Positions 46,499 to 57,725 of a stretch of DNA of 64,000 nucleotides are shown here, piece after piece; position 1 is the first letter of the stretch, and each line of letters opens with the position of its first letter. The stretch is from Bathynomus jamesi (lineage: Eukaryota > Arthropoda > Malacostraca > Isopoda > Cirolanidae): contig JAJOZX010000875.1 of assembly GCA_023014485.1 (NCBI GenBank), positions 873,501 through 937,500 on the forward strand, written 5' to 3'. The notes under the pieces are model-generated. The model was not told the DNA's origin. It was given only the letters and a program-made list of their open reading frames with translations, and searched no databases. Made by a program: the position numbers and the translations under genes.

Positions 46499-46536
46499 GT
46501 CCCTGAAGATGTGAATTATCACGAAAGCGCTTAGAC
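46499..46536 (+). ncRNA. Hammerhead-like motif, right arm
   Basis: Core ctgaaga (46503-46509), one extra base, stem II gtga (46511-46514) with tcac (46519-46522), gaaa (46523-46526), stem III palindrome agcgct (46526-46531), then T46532 as the predicted cleavage site. Stem I is gtcc against agac, one pair broken relative to the left arm. Confidence 0.55.
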
Positions 46537-46615
46537 TTTGTGTCCCCTTTTCCTTTTCCCTGTGGTTCCTTGCTTATTAAAAAGATCATGTGCACGTGCT
46601 GTTTGTGAATTGCTT

Positions 46616-46668
<53 letters not shown>

Positions 46669-46994
46669 TAATTTTGCATGATGCAAAATTGCTCATATGA
46701 GGGCGCAAACCTACCACTTCTTGAATAGAAGGTGAGGGAGCTACGAGTACATTACGACGGGATAAAAGTTAACACAATGTGTCACACATCTAAACAGCCG
46801 AGGAAACTAGTAACGCTTTCGCGTCCTGAGGTATTTCTTGCACATACTGTATATTATATATATATATATATATATAGACACGCGTGCGCACAAACAATTT
46901 CCTCTTTCTACCCAATTCATCTAACAAGAGGAAGGATTATCGTAACTCTTATACATTGAACTGTCCTATATAAACAATATAAACCAACTACAAT

Positions 46995-47185
46995 AACTTC
47001 CAACAGTGGCGCTGCGTCGTGGTCAGTGTCACAACACCGTTTCCGTCGATCAGCGAAGTTAAGCGACATTCGGTTTAGGTAGTAGTTGGACGAGAAACCA
47101 AACTCTGCGTCCAGATTATGTAACGACCAGTGGTTCGGATCTTATGTAAAGTTGAAGGTTCCCTCAGTCATATGACCTTAGAGAT
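46995..47185 (+). mobile_element. SINE with 5S-rRNA-like head
   Basis: The segment 47020-47115 aligns by eye with 5S rRNA: gatcagcgaagttaagcgac (5S A-box region, 47048-47067) and ggtttaggtagtagttggac (5S C-box region, 47072-47091) at the right spacing. The following body (gtggttcggatcttatgtaa, tcatatgacctta) resembles the body of the tRNA-headed SINEs here (gtggttcggattccacgtta, tttgaccttcg). This suggests a 5S-derived (SINE3-like) element sharing a body with the tRNA-SINE. It is too diverged from 5S rRNA to be an rRNA gene. Confidence 0.7.
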
Positions 47186-47224
47186 CGCGAAAGATTATAT
47201 ATATATATATATATACACTCAATA

Positions 47225-47502
47225 ATCTTGGTTTTGCTTCTGCCCGAATTCCTTTGTCGAAGGTCAAGCTTGTTGACCCACCTTAGACCTACAACTTACC
47301 GTGGAAATCGAAACACTACCCACTACTGGTGGTCAGAAATTATGTATTCCTCATCCAGACTCGATCTCAAACCTCCCGATCATTAGCCCAGCGACCTAAC
47401 CACTAGGTTACCCAGGGCACCCATTTATCAACCAACCAATTTTTTTTTTTGTATGGAAGAATGAACAGCTAGGTGACCTGAGCGCCGTCTATCATTGTCG
47501 GG
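47225..47502 (-). mobile_element. tRNA-derived SINE, copy 4
   Basis: Reverse-complement copy: tail (aaggtcaagcttgttgaccc), body, second head (atcattagcccagcgaccta) and linker (caaccaaccaatttttttttt), plus a piece of the upstream head. It starts about 40 bp after the 5S-headed SINE, in opposite orientation. Confidence 0.8.
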
Positions 47503-48838
47503 AATGTAATTATATGTATATAAATGTATAAAATTTAACATACACCACACACAGGCCTATACATACATACATACCCACACACGTATTAATTCCTGTATTA
47601 TTATTAATGTTTTAACAGATTTCTATAATGGAATATAATATTGATAGAGAAATAGCCTAAGATAAAGTTTAAACATACAAAAGTATTAATTACTCGAATG
47701 TGTAACAACCTATACAAGTCCTTTCTACCTTTATGAATTGAAATGTAATGTTTAAAGCTAATAGTGTGATCCCTACTATGCAAGTCACGTTCTGTATTTA
47801 AGTGTTCATAAGAACTTTATTATACCTAAATAGCAGGCATCAATCAGCCTGGAAAGCGCGTTCGCTCGCTAAAGGCAGTTTACAAACGTACTGTGTACAT
47901 TGTGTGCTGTAACAATGAAAATATACTTGTCTATATGAACGGTGTATATTTGAGGCGTATAGAATAGAAAGGGCGTACGCCCGAAAATCAAGTTTTGAGA
48001 TAAACGCTCATTAAAAGTTAGCGAATGTTATTACTCGTTAACGACTGAACCGAGTTTAATGGTTTTTGTCTCAAGCCAGTGTGGGGGTGCGTCACACCCA
48101 CGGAATACAGTGTGCTGACTGGTTACTGCACGAAAACAGGATATTGGAAAACTGGGGGATATGCCTGTGCTATTCTAATGGCCTCATTTGTAAGAATTTA
48201 AATTGAAAGTTAATTATTTTGGCTGTACTGTAACTTACTGTCGCGTTACTGTAACTACCTTCTCAGCGATGACCTTATTTTAGATATTCAGCATAGGTTT
48301 CAAACCCAAAATTTTAAAAATTTAATTTTTATTCTTGATATAATATTTTACGTCATATATTTCAAGTAACCATTATTTAAAACCTTATAATTTCTTAATA
48401 TTTATTTCGCAAATTTTTTTTTAATTAAAATTCATGTAATTTCCTCATTCCTACGAGTGAAAATCCAAAAAAACAAAATAGAGCTACTTGTTATACGATG
48501 AGTTGAACGTCTTTCCGCAGGGGTGAGCTGCAACAGTCTGGAAATTAAATATAGGATTACATTTAATTAATTCGTTAATTAAAGTTCTAAATAGACTAAA
48601 ATATTAAAACATTGTTTGCGAAATAATTAGAATGTATCAACATTTTCGTTCATTTATATTCTAAACTAAATTATACCATTCTGTACGAAAAATTATATAC
48701 TAATAATATACTAATTCTTCAGTAAAAATAGCGAATTGCTAGCTGATATTTTGGACGTTTTCCAGTTTATGTACCGTTTTCTACAGTACATACAGCATAG
48801 GAAACATTTTTAGATTGAAATTATTCATTCAAATGTGG
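47503..48838. other. AT-rich spacer, nothing recognised
   Basis: No element ends, motifs or credible frames seen. Confidence 0.4.
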
Positions 48839-48870
48839 GTTAGGTTAGGTTAGGTTACGTTAGGTTAGGT
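48839..48870. repeat. Short interstitial (TTAGG)n tract
   Basis: Six pentamers of the arthropod telomere type, one with a substitution (ttacg). Continues as ggttaggt on the far side of the hAT MITE as its target duplication. Confidence 0.7.
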
Positions 48871-49683
48871 CAGTGGTTCCCAAACTTTACTAACTGTCGG
48901 AACCCTTACAGACTTGTTTTTATTTCGCGGAACCCCAACTCCATACATATATATAAAATATTATATATATATATATATTAGACTTAGAGCTGTAAAATAT
49001 TTATTGAGCAACCAAAACTTACAGATTTTAGTGATGAACACAATACAAGTTTTTACACTGAAAACACTTAAGTAAATAAAGCCTATCAGAAATTAACTTG
49101 ACAGTGCACCACGCCAACGGTTATAGTTTACTGATTAGTTCACAATTAATTACGAAAGTGCACATCAAATCAACTGGCAACTTAGAAAATTTTAATTTTA
49201 GCGAAAACATATTGCTCAAAATTAATTACAGTTAAATTCTCACGAGTAAAATATATATATTAAAATTTGTCATAAATAATATGACAAATTTTAAATACTA
49301 TGGCAGAATTTATATGATATTTACTTCAAAACAGTACTAATAGAACTAGTCTTTTATAAAATCGTTAAAATTAAAATCTGCCAAATTACACTTTTGCAGT
49401 TGCCGAGTAGCGAAAATTTATTTACATATACTTAGCAGATTTTAATTTTAGCGAAAAATATTTAGTGATCCCAAATCCACGATGGTGCCATTTTAAGTCA
49501 GAATAAGAATATAAAATATTATTTAACAAAGAGCCACAAGGTAAAATTATGTATAAATATTAGGACCTTAATTAGACCTTAACATTAAAACCTGATTAGA
49601 CTGATTGGAAAACGTGTCACGGAACCCTTGTTAAGCCTCCGTGGAACCCCAGGGTTCCGCGGAACACAGTTTGGGAACCACTG
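48871..49683. mobile_element. hAT MITE (CAGTGGTTCCCAAACT ends)
   Basis: 813 bp, ends cagtggttcccaaact and agtttgggaaccactg, perfect 8-bp target duplication ggttaggt (48863-48870 and 49684-49691). Subterminal ggaacccc blocks are inverted at the two ends. The interior is AT-rich and non-coding. Confidence 0.95.
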
Positions 49684-49691
49684 GGTTAGGT

Positions 49692-50850
49692 TATCAAGAA
49701 CTCATTTTTGATCACTCATTTTTGATCTGAAAAGAAGCAAAAATAAATTATATGAAAAACGGTACACAAACTGGAAAAGGTCCGATATTTTTTACCAAAT
49801 TCATAACGAGATTAGAGGCTATGGGATGTTATTTAAAATATAAATTGATTTTTTTCAAAAGAAACAGTGATAAATTAAGATAGGCTATCAATAACAAAGG
49901 TTTTTTTCATTATTTGTATCCTCGATTTATGATAATATCGTAAATGAATGCACAGTATGATACAGAACTTGAGAATTCGTTCGGTCTTCACTCTTTTTAA
50001 ATATTACTCCAGTTTCATTTATTCAGTCTCAACGGGTCCTTAAAGAATTTTAGTCTAAATATCAAATAATGTTATTAAATGTCTTTCCTCATTTTAACTC
50101 CATGTCCTGTTTTTATCATTGCCATTAATAGATAAACAAATGGCTCCGAATTTGTTTTACTCGAATTAGTATCGATTTACTTGATCCACAGCATCGAGAC
50201 GGAATGAAAGGGTTCAAAACGAGGCTTGTCACTGGATAGAACTCGTACCCATTTGGTCGCCAAAACATATACAGTAACATCGACACTCAAACACTAACCT
50301 AACCTATGCTTATCTAACCCACAATAACTTTATTTTATGTAGAGTCGATCAGATGTAGTTAGCCCGAATGGTTCGACACTACATACAAATAAAATTTGCA
50401 CTCTTCCAGCCAATTGTCACGCGTTTGCTCTTACTTACGCGCACACTAAAAATACTAACGCGAATTCAACCGAATAAAAAGCGGATTACGGTTAAGTGAA
50501 GTAAACAGTCGTTTCGGTTGAAAGATTTTAGATTAGAGAACATTACACATTTGGACAACATGAAGACACTCGGGGTCTATCGACGTTATCCATGTCAGAT
50601 AAGCAGTCTTTAAAGCTATATTTTAGGATAGATTTTGCGGAATATACACTTCAAGTAAGCTAATTATTGTTAAATTATAGTGGAGTTGCGTTAATCCACG
50701 GATCGTCAATCAACAAATCCATTTAATCCGCGTGATCACTTGTTGGTTATCTACTTTTAAAAATAGAGATTGAGGGTAAAAACTTTTAAAATTTGAATAA
50801 AAATCCGCGGTTTGAGACCTTTCAAGTTTGTAAATTTATATTATATATAT
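49692..50850. other. AT-rich spacer, nothing recognised
   Basis: No element end, transposase motif or open frame worth naming. Confidence 0.4.
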
Positions 50851-51430
50851 AAGCAAACAACCACAGGGAAAAGGAAACACAAAGTTCGAGCGCTTTCGTG
50901 ATATATTCACATTATCAAGGAGGAACAGAAAATAGAATTAAATATTAGTGTTAATAACATTATAATAATTTTTGTTTTCTGTACTGGTGTTTTGTCTAAT
51001 TTCATCTATATAGTCCTTTTATATTTAGTAATTTAGCAGCCTACAGATTATGTTATCTATTTGTTATCTACGTTATCTATTTGTTTTTCATTAAATTCTT
51101 GCCAATTAATTGCCTGCTTTAATTAAATATTAGTGTTAACCATTATAATAATTTTTGTTCTCTGTATTGGTTTTTTTGTCTAATTTCATCTATATACTTC
51201 TTTTATATTTAGTAATTTAGCAGCCTACAGATTATGTTATCAATTGAAAAAATCTTTAGAGGGCTTTAAGCCTTTAATTTGAGGTGCCGATTGTGAATTT
51301 TTTGCTTGTCTATTTAACTCATTTACTTTGTAATCTCTGTCTATTTTCTGTTCCTCCTTGATAATGTGAATATATCACGAAAGCGCTCAGACTTTGTGTT
51401 TCCTTTTCCCTGTGGTTGTTTGCTTATTAA
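50851..51430. mobile_element. Palindromic PLE-type terminal element with 400-bp interior
   Basis: Inverted arms 50851-50935 and 51343-51425 share agcaaacaaccacagggaaa, gagcgctttcgtgatatatt and aggaggaacag. The interior contains a direct duplication (about 50939-51060 and 51122-51240) beginning taaatattagtgttaa. Hammerhead-like motifs in both arms keep stem II, gaaa and stem III, but the core reads ttgataa instead of ctganga, so they are predicted inactive. Confidence 0.7.
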
Positions 51431-51461
51431 TAAGATCACGTGTTATTTTGTGATTTTAGTG

Positions 51462-51488
<27 letters not shown>

Positions 51489-51495
<7 letters not shown>

Positions 51496-52613
51496 CGACC
51501 GGAAATTCCTTTTCTCGCCGTTCTCAAACATCATGGAATCAAAGCAAAAGCTATACACGTGGGCATGAAACAGGCCCACGGAGGAAACAGCTTTTGTGGT
51601 ATTTCCCGAAATGCCCACCAAAGGACGTCACCAAGATCTATAAAATTCGATTGTCCTTTCTCAAATCACTCTCACTTGCCATCTTCTCGTTACGTTTCTC
51701 TCTCAGCATCTTCGTCAGTAACACGACTCGTCACGCCACCCGCTCTCCGGCCTTCGCCGGAGCAGCCCGCTGTTCCTTCCAGGCTCCGGTCGAGCATACA
51801 CGAAGTCTATCATCAAGTAAGGCCCTCTACATTTTCCTCCTGCAAGAAGCAATATCAATGTTGCAGGAGTTTCCGTTGGCTCCCTTTTCAATAAGAATCT
51901 ACCGGCCCTCAACACATCCTCTCGCCGGTAAGGCTAGTCCGCCTGCAGAAGCAATCCTTCGAAGCCCAGGTCCGTAAACCTTCTTGTAGGCTACAAGCCA
52001 AAAGCCTACCCTTGCTTTCCCGCGTAGCCTGCATAGTATAACCGCAGCATAGAGAATAGGCTATACTCAAAAGTGTACGCAAACAACCGGCAAACTAACT
52101 CTTTCATTACGACTACGGTAGGCCTGTACAATTATTTTATCGTATTCAATTATCTTACTGTATTTGTATCAGCTTGCTTATTTGGTCATCGATGCATTTC
52201 ATTTTACTTGCCTAATCCATTTACTGTACCATACCGTACTTTCATTATCTCAGTTATTATTGGCTTAATTAATTATTGTGCGTTTAGTGCTGTATATCTC
52301 ATTAGCCTACCTAAATTAGCATATCATCATTGTACTTAATTAACGATTGCACTGTGTAACCATTTCGTATTGCCAATAATCAGTCATTTGTAATATACTA
52401 TAAATACCGTTATAGAATTGTTAATCACTGTGAACAAATAAGTCATTTACTTTTCTAATTAAACGCAAAACAGTAATTTCTCTCCTTATTAAATATTGTT
52501 TGTTTGGGCTGTAGGCCCAAGCTGGTGACCCCCAATTATTCATTTCAATTTAATTCATAAATTATAGTAAGCCTACTTTCTTGGCCACATCAAATTGGTG
52601 ATCCGTAGGCCAC

Positions 52614-52614
<1 letters not shown>
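51489..52614 (+). other. Unassigned region, possible LTR-type sequence
   Basis: More mixed composition than its surroundings, with a 203-codon open frame (51366-51977) that begins in microsatellite sequence and shows no motif. The string tggtgacccc at 52523-52532 and a second tggtgatcc near 52588 resemble sequence just inside some LTR retrotransposons (primer-binding region). No second LTR or gag/pol was found, so this is only a weak suggestion. Confidence 0.2.
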
Positions 52615-52644
<30 letters not shown>

Positions 52645-52645
52645 A

Positions 52646-52984
52646 ATCTTCTCGCTGTGGCATATCTAATCTGCCCAAAATATGACTATGACGCGAGCCG
52701 TATCTCATTCCAGGGTCAAATGGTTTCATCACAAACCAAAATTGACCGAGTATAATCCGTCTAACAATTAAAATACCCTGAAATGAATCTCTAAATTGAC
52801 AACTGATGCCAAAAGTAACTCCACACAATAAAATAAAAATGGAAAAAAATTTCGTAGTTTTAAATTAAAAAAATTAAAAATACAATTAGGTTTCAATTTA
52901 ATTTAGTTATATTAGACTAACTTATCGACACCGATGATGATAATAGCTTCTGCAAGAATTAAAAAAAAGGGGGAGGTTATAATA
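52646..52984. other. Spacer, nothing recognised
   Basis: AT-rich with no recognised element. Confidence 0.4.
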
Positions 52985-53055
52985 CAGGGTGTTCATAAAG
53001 TCACGCAAGTAAATATGGTGAAGTGCACATGCATATTCACTTGCCTGACTTTACA
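52985..53055. mobile_element. Decayed copy of the CAGGGTGTTCATAAAG MITE
   Basis: The left end and interior (cagggtgttcataaagtcac, atatggtgaagtgcacatgc) match the element at 631-708. The right end is mutated and cannot be placed exactly. Confidence 0.6.
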
Positions 53056-53510
53056 AATACTTTGTACAACTGGTTCTACTCTTCATTGTTAAATGGAGAA
53101 TTCCTTAGAACAGAACTATTAAGTTTTTGGAGAGTTTTCTTTTTGACAGTCGAAATTTGTTACAAAAATCCTGATTGGCCGAAATTGGTCAGGTGGAAAA
53201 TAACTACGTAATTATTCAATAAAATACAGGATCAAGATTCTAGTAAAATAGGTACTTTTCTATTGTAATTTAGCGGATTTTGTTTAAATTTGACCATTTC
53301 TTGTTCAAAATTGCCAAAACCTAACCTAAATTAAGTTTGCACAAGAGATTAAGGTCAGATTTGAACACACACTAAATTACACTAAATTCTTGGGTCATGT
53401 ATTTCACTACATATTAACCACTAACTAATCAATCTAAAACGACCTTAATCTAGTGTAATCTGATAGCTAATAAACTTAATATCAGCCATATTATATATAC
53501 ACACACACAA
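53056..53510. other. Spacer, nothing recognised
   Basis: AT-rich with no recognised element. Confidence 0.4.
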
Positions 53511-53830
53511 TTTTAACTGCAAACAATACAGTATAATTAATGTAAAGAACCACGCTTGTGTAGAAGAGTCCGCACAAGATGAAGAGACGAGCAAATGAAA
53601 AACGAGGCACCTCCCAGGAATCGAACCCAGGATCATCCAATTGCCGATCGGATATGCTAACCACTGCACCAAGGTCACCGATCAGTCAGGGGATTCGATT
53701 CCGCTCGTATGTAGGAGAATTACGAGTTCTGACTGATCGGGGACCATGGTGCAGTGTTAGCATATCCGACCGGCAATTGGATGATCCCGGGTTCGATTCC
53801 TGGGGAGGTGGCTCGTTTTTTATTTGCTCG
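53511..53830. mobile_element. Palindromic pair of tRNA-SINE heads
   Basis: Two tRNA-like heads point away from each other. Minus strand: B box complement ggaatcgaaccc (53617-53628) and A box complement tgctaaccactgcacc (53655-53670). Plus strand: A box tggtgcagtgttagcat (53747-53763) and B box gggttcgattcc (53789-53800). Arms of about 105 bp are near-complements around a 35-nt centre. The left arm continues into a tail (about 53515-53590) shared with the foldback at 7771-7887. Confidence 0.8.
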
Positions 53831-54305
53831 TTCTCTCTCCTTTCTCTCTAACCCAGACACAAGACTCATCCTGATTAGTCCGATGAATGAAATGTGGGGA
53901 TCACAGAAATATGGTGGCCCGGAAACTGAATATTAGCCAAAATGTATATTCCTCAACTTTATAAAGTATGCATATATCTGGGTGAGGCCAACCTGATTGG
54001 TTTTCCTATTCTAGGTTAGACCGTCAATGTGTCAAATCATTTCGTTTAACTTACCTGTAACAGATGTAACTTCTTTGAATACCGAATACAAATCTGTTTT
54101 AAGCGATTTCTTATATATTTTTACATACTGATAATTAATTATCAATACTGAAGTGTAAACTAGGTCACCACTAAAACGTAAATGTTTTCCAGTACTTCGA
54201 GTGTTTGAGTGAGCCAAAGTTTTGTTAATCTTTTAGTTTAACATTGGAAATTAGGTAGGAGCAATTTTATGTTGTGTTTAAACGTGACAAATTATCTTTA
54301 TTTTT
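53831..54305. other. Spacer, nothing recognised
   Basis: AT-rich with no recognised element. Confidence 0.4.
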
Positions 54306-54450
54306 ATTGTAGGGGTCGTTTTAAATATGGCAGGTTGGATTAGGTTAGGTGTACTTTTAAGTTGGCCTAACCTTTAGGACGTGCTGCCATGTTTAAAACG
54401 ACCTCTACAAATTAGGACGTCCTACGATGTTTAAAACGACTTCCACAATA
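54306..54450. mobile_element. Small foldback element
   Basis: The arm tgtaggggtcgttttaaata (from 54310) is complemented by tttaaaacgacctctaca (54391-54408). The right arm is partly duplicated (tttaaaacgacttccaca at 54430-54447). Arms include ggcag/ctgcc and taacctaa-type sequence. Confidence 0.5.
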
Positions 54451-54475
54451 AAAGCAAAATTAATTTGTGGTGTTT

Positions 54476-55312
54476 AACCTTTGGTTTGCTTCCGCCGAAT
54501 TGTTCATTCCGACGAAGGTCAAGCTTCTCACTCCACCTTAGACCTACAATTTAACGTGGAATCCGAACCACGAACCAGGTCCCACCAGCAGCCCAGCGTC
54601 TAGGCCACCCAGAGTACCCATTTATCTACCAACCACTTTCTTTGTGTGGAAGGATGAACAACTGGGTTTTGCTGTGCACCGGCTGCCATCACCGGGTCTC
54701 GATCCGGGGCCGATGGATTCGTAGTCAGCGACGCTAACCACTACACCACTAGGGTTGCCAGGTATCCGGTATTGAACCGGGCAGTCTGGTATTTGGGCTC
54801 TCTGTCCGGTTAAAAAAAAAAATCAAAGAATACCGGACACGTAAAAGTAAACCACGTCTTTATGTCTTTGCTTTTTTATTTTTGTCTTAATAGGTGTAGC
54901 TTTAATAGATCGTCTGCTTTTTTTGGTTATCCATAATTTGTTGTATTTTAAAGTCATTATTTTACATATTTTTCTTTTGCGATCTGATAAAGAATTGGAT
55001 AGTTTCACAGCGCTGTATGGGATGGAATTTTGTGCATGTTATGTAATTTTGTTCGAATAAAAGTTAAATGCTGATAAAGTTGATTTATTTTCATTAATAC
55101 CTAAATGTTTTCAATGTTATTTGTAAATTTGTTGTAGTATTTTCCGGTTAAAGTGTTATTTATCCATATAATTAACCGATTTTATAAAGCATCTAATGAA
55201 CAGATTTGCGAGTAATGAAAATACATTTTTACTTTTTACACCACCACCCCCGAGCTGCTGGTGTCTGGTATTTTTGTGGACGACATCTGGCAACCCTATC
55301 ACCACCAAGGCG
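54476..55312 (-). mobile_element. Dimeric tRNA-derived SINE, copy 5, split by a hAT-like element
   Basis: The minus-strand copy carries tail, body, second head, linker (caaccactttctttgtgtgg) and first head with B box complement gggtctcgatcc and A box complement taaccactacacca. The first head is interrupted at 54750 by a 549-bp insertion and finishes at about 55299-55312 (tcaccaccaaggcg). Confidence 0.8.
54750..55298. mobile_element. hAT-like MITE (TAGGGTTGCCAG ends)
   Basis: Ends tagggttgccaggtatccgg and cgacatctggcaacccta are imperfect inverted repeats of about 12-18 bp. The flanks tacaccac and tcaccacc fit an 8-bp target duplication with small differences. Subterminal tctggtattt/aataccgg blocks are present. 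The interior is AT-rich and non-coding. Confidence 0.75.
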
Positions 55313-56300
55313 TATTAAACGAATTAAAAGTACACCTACTTAATTTGGGACGTTAAACTACAAAATTACCAAATCTTTCACATTTCGTGCCAACAAATTA
55401 TATAATTTTCCGTCTCTAAGTAAGGAATAGAATGTTGTTTCGTTCACCATTATTTTTAATAGAATTATAACCACATTTAACACAACAACCTAATCCGAAA
55501 TTTATTATCACTAGTTTATCGCACCTTACACCTCTAAATGAAGAATCTAACTGAATTGGCTTTGAAATTTAGTTTAAATCACTGCCGATAGGAGGGCGCG
55601 AGCGGCGTATGAAAAAAAAAAAGAAGTTGGTTGGTTGTTCTGTTTTACGTCTTTCGTCTAACTTATGGCAATGAAACGGGTGTGTGGTGCAAAAGTATGA
55701 CATTCTAAGAATGAATGAAGATCAAATTAAAGAATTAAATATATAAATTAAAGTATAATAATATACCTTCTAATAGTCAAAATCCAGGAAAAAAATTCGC
55801 AAACAGTTAAGTTTAACTATTAAAATTTGCCACACCGACAGCGTATCAAAATTTATTTTCCTTTGATATATCAAGAAATTGAAGGCGATTTTTTCTGCCA
55901 GGCATAAGATGGTAATTGCAGTATAATAACTTGCAGTGCAACTAATTATCCTGAAATTGTTGTATTATGTCTGACAGGCAAAACTACTTTGAATTTTATT
56001 TTATTCTTGGACTGTAAGTTGGGATTCCTTGAGTTAGGCTAACTAACACCCGTTTAGGATCGATCGAGTGTCGTATCAACTTAACGTAACCTGATCCTAC
56101 CCTGAATTAACTTAACCCAATTCCCAAACGCATTTTATATGGAGATACAGGCAATCAATTTGTTCGTTCTGGGAAATTCATTCAGAAGGCTAAAGCATGT
56201 TCTACAGAAAGAAGGTTTTTTTTCAATGTGTAAGAAATTATTTTATTTCTTTGATCGTTTTACACAGTTATTATCATTACTCTTTCTCAGTCACGTACTG
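55313..56300. other. AT-rich spacer, nothing recognised
   Basis: No element end, motif or credible gene. Confidence 0.4.
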
Positions 56301-56314
56301 TATATATATATATA

Positions 56315-57707
56315 CAGTGCCCGCGAAAAGTATCCGATCACCCTTGAAATTTGTATTTTTTACATAAAAAACAATGTTTAAATGTATACTAACCTTATAT
56401 TAGTATTTTGTCATCTGTCCTTTGGTTTGGATGACTTGTTCTAGACGTTTTGGCATGGATTTAATCAAGTTTTGACAAACTTCCACTGATATTTCCTTGC
56501 ACCATACCTTTTTGATGGCCTCTTGTAATTTTTCGACTGAGCCAGTGTCGTGGCATTCAACCTTATTTTTTATTATTAGCCACAGATTTTCTATCGGATT
56601 GAGATCTTGGACTATTACCAGGCCAATCCAAAATATCAAATTTATTGTCAGTAATCCATTTTGTCACTATTTTGGCCCTGTGACATGGTGCACCATCATG
56701 CATGTATGTTTTTGTCCTTTGGATTGCCATTGCCATTGGAAGTTTATCCTGTAGCATTGCTAAATACCGTGCACCATTCATAGTTGTGTTCTTCGGAAGA
56801 AAATATAAGTTTCCACGCCCATAGTAACCGAAACAACCCCAAACCATCACACTTGGAGGTGTTTCATTGTCTTTAGGTGTATTTAGGGTCCATCCTATTT
56901 GAGCCAATAGGCCCGAACCTTTTTGGACAACTTCTGAATGTCAAAAATGTCGACTCATCGCTAATATAAAACCTTCTTCCAGTCATCAACAGTCCAATGA
57001 ATGTATTTTTTACAAAATGCGACACGTTTTTTACGCATTTTTTCATTAATGAACGGTTTTCTTAGCAGCATGGCGAGATGGTAATCCGAGTTCTTTTTGG
57101 AGCCGCTCCTGGATAGTTCGTTCAGAAACACCAGATACAAATTATTCATATTAAATTTTATTTCTTTCGCAGTTATTGTTGGGTTTTTTCAATACTAAAC
57201 GTTTCATAAGTTTGTCTGTTCGCGAATTTGTTTTTCTCGGTCTGCCAGATCGTTTTTTAGGGACTGGCGTGGTTAGGCCACCATTGTTCTTAGCCCGTGA
57301 AACCCATAAATTAACGGTACTTTGGGATATGTTTAATTCCTTAGCTATCGGTCTCTGTGATTTCCCACATGCATGCAAAGCAACAATAGCACCTCGACAA
57401 TCACTCTTAAGTTGTTTTTTAGCACACATTATATATAAATTTTATTTACACCACTTTCTGTAAAAAAAAAAAAAATCAAGAAATTTACACAAACAGTGAA
57501 ATCTGACAAATTTGAGATACAGCCACCCGCAACGAAGGCTACCAGAACACTAATTTGAGAATGCGTTGGATAGCTCTCTCATATCAGCGAGCAACCTCAA
57601 AGTTACCAGATGTCGCTAGAACAAATAGAAAGTGAATTACGTCTCTCTGAATATCAAGGGAAAATATTGTATTTTCTTGAGTGATCGGATACTTTTCGCG
57701 GGCACTG
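56315..57707 (-). mobile_element. Tc1-like transposon
   Basis: 1393 bp, ends cagtgcccgcgaaaagtatc and the complement gatacttttcgcgggcactg, flanked by TA. It carries one transposase on the minus strand, broken by frameshifts. It is inserted in a (TA)n tract. Confidence 0.95.
56400..57429 (-). pseudogene. Tc1-like DD34E transposase pseudogene
   Basis: On the minus strand from 57429: MCAKKQLKSDCRGAIVALH, a helix-turn-helix (SQRPIAKELNISQSTVNLWV), a GRPRKT hook-like motif, an AR/KKRVAFCKKYIHW region, SDEST near 56955 (first Asp), PSVMVWGCFGYYGRGNLYFL, YMHDGAPCHRAK (second Asp), and PIENLWLIIKNKV (Glu), ending QTKGQMTKY. The spacing from HDGAPCHRAK to the PIENLW Glu fits DD34E. Four frame segments (57429-57151, 57149-56961, 56907-56563, 56639-56400) show that at least three frameshifts broke it. 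Confidence 0.9.
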
Positions 57708-57725
57708 TATATATATATATATACA

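Larger units (their letters stand above)
46404..46580. mobile_element. Palindromic PLE-type terminal element (hammerhead subfamily 1)
   Basis: Two inverted arms of about 85 bp (46404-46488 and 46489-46575) share gcaaggaaccacagggaaaa, gagcgctttc and ttcagggacaagag in opposite order. Each arm carries a hammerhead-like motif facing outward. Closely related arms flank a 400-bp interior at 50851-51430. Confidence 0.75.

Noticed and set aside
47015..47115. Possible 5S rRNA gene
   Set aside because: Too many substitutions from 5S rRNA, no T-run terminator at the expected place, and it continues into a SINE body.
51489..52614. LTR retrotransposon
   Set aside because: Only tggtgacc-type strings support it; no matching second LTR, gag or pol, so it was kept only as a weak note.
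53740..53815. Possible true tRNA gene
   Set aside because: The same head occurs inverted 60-100 bp away and is linked to a SINE tail.
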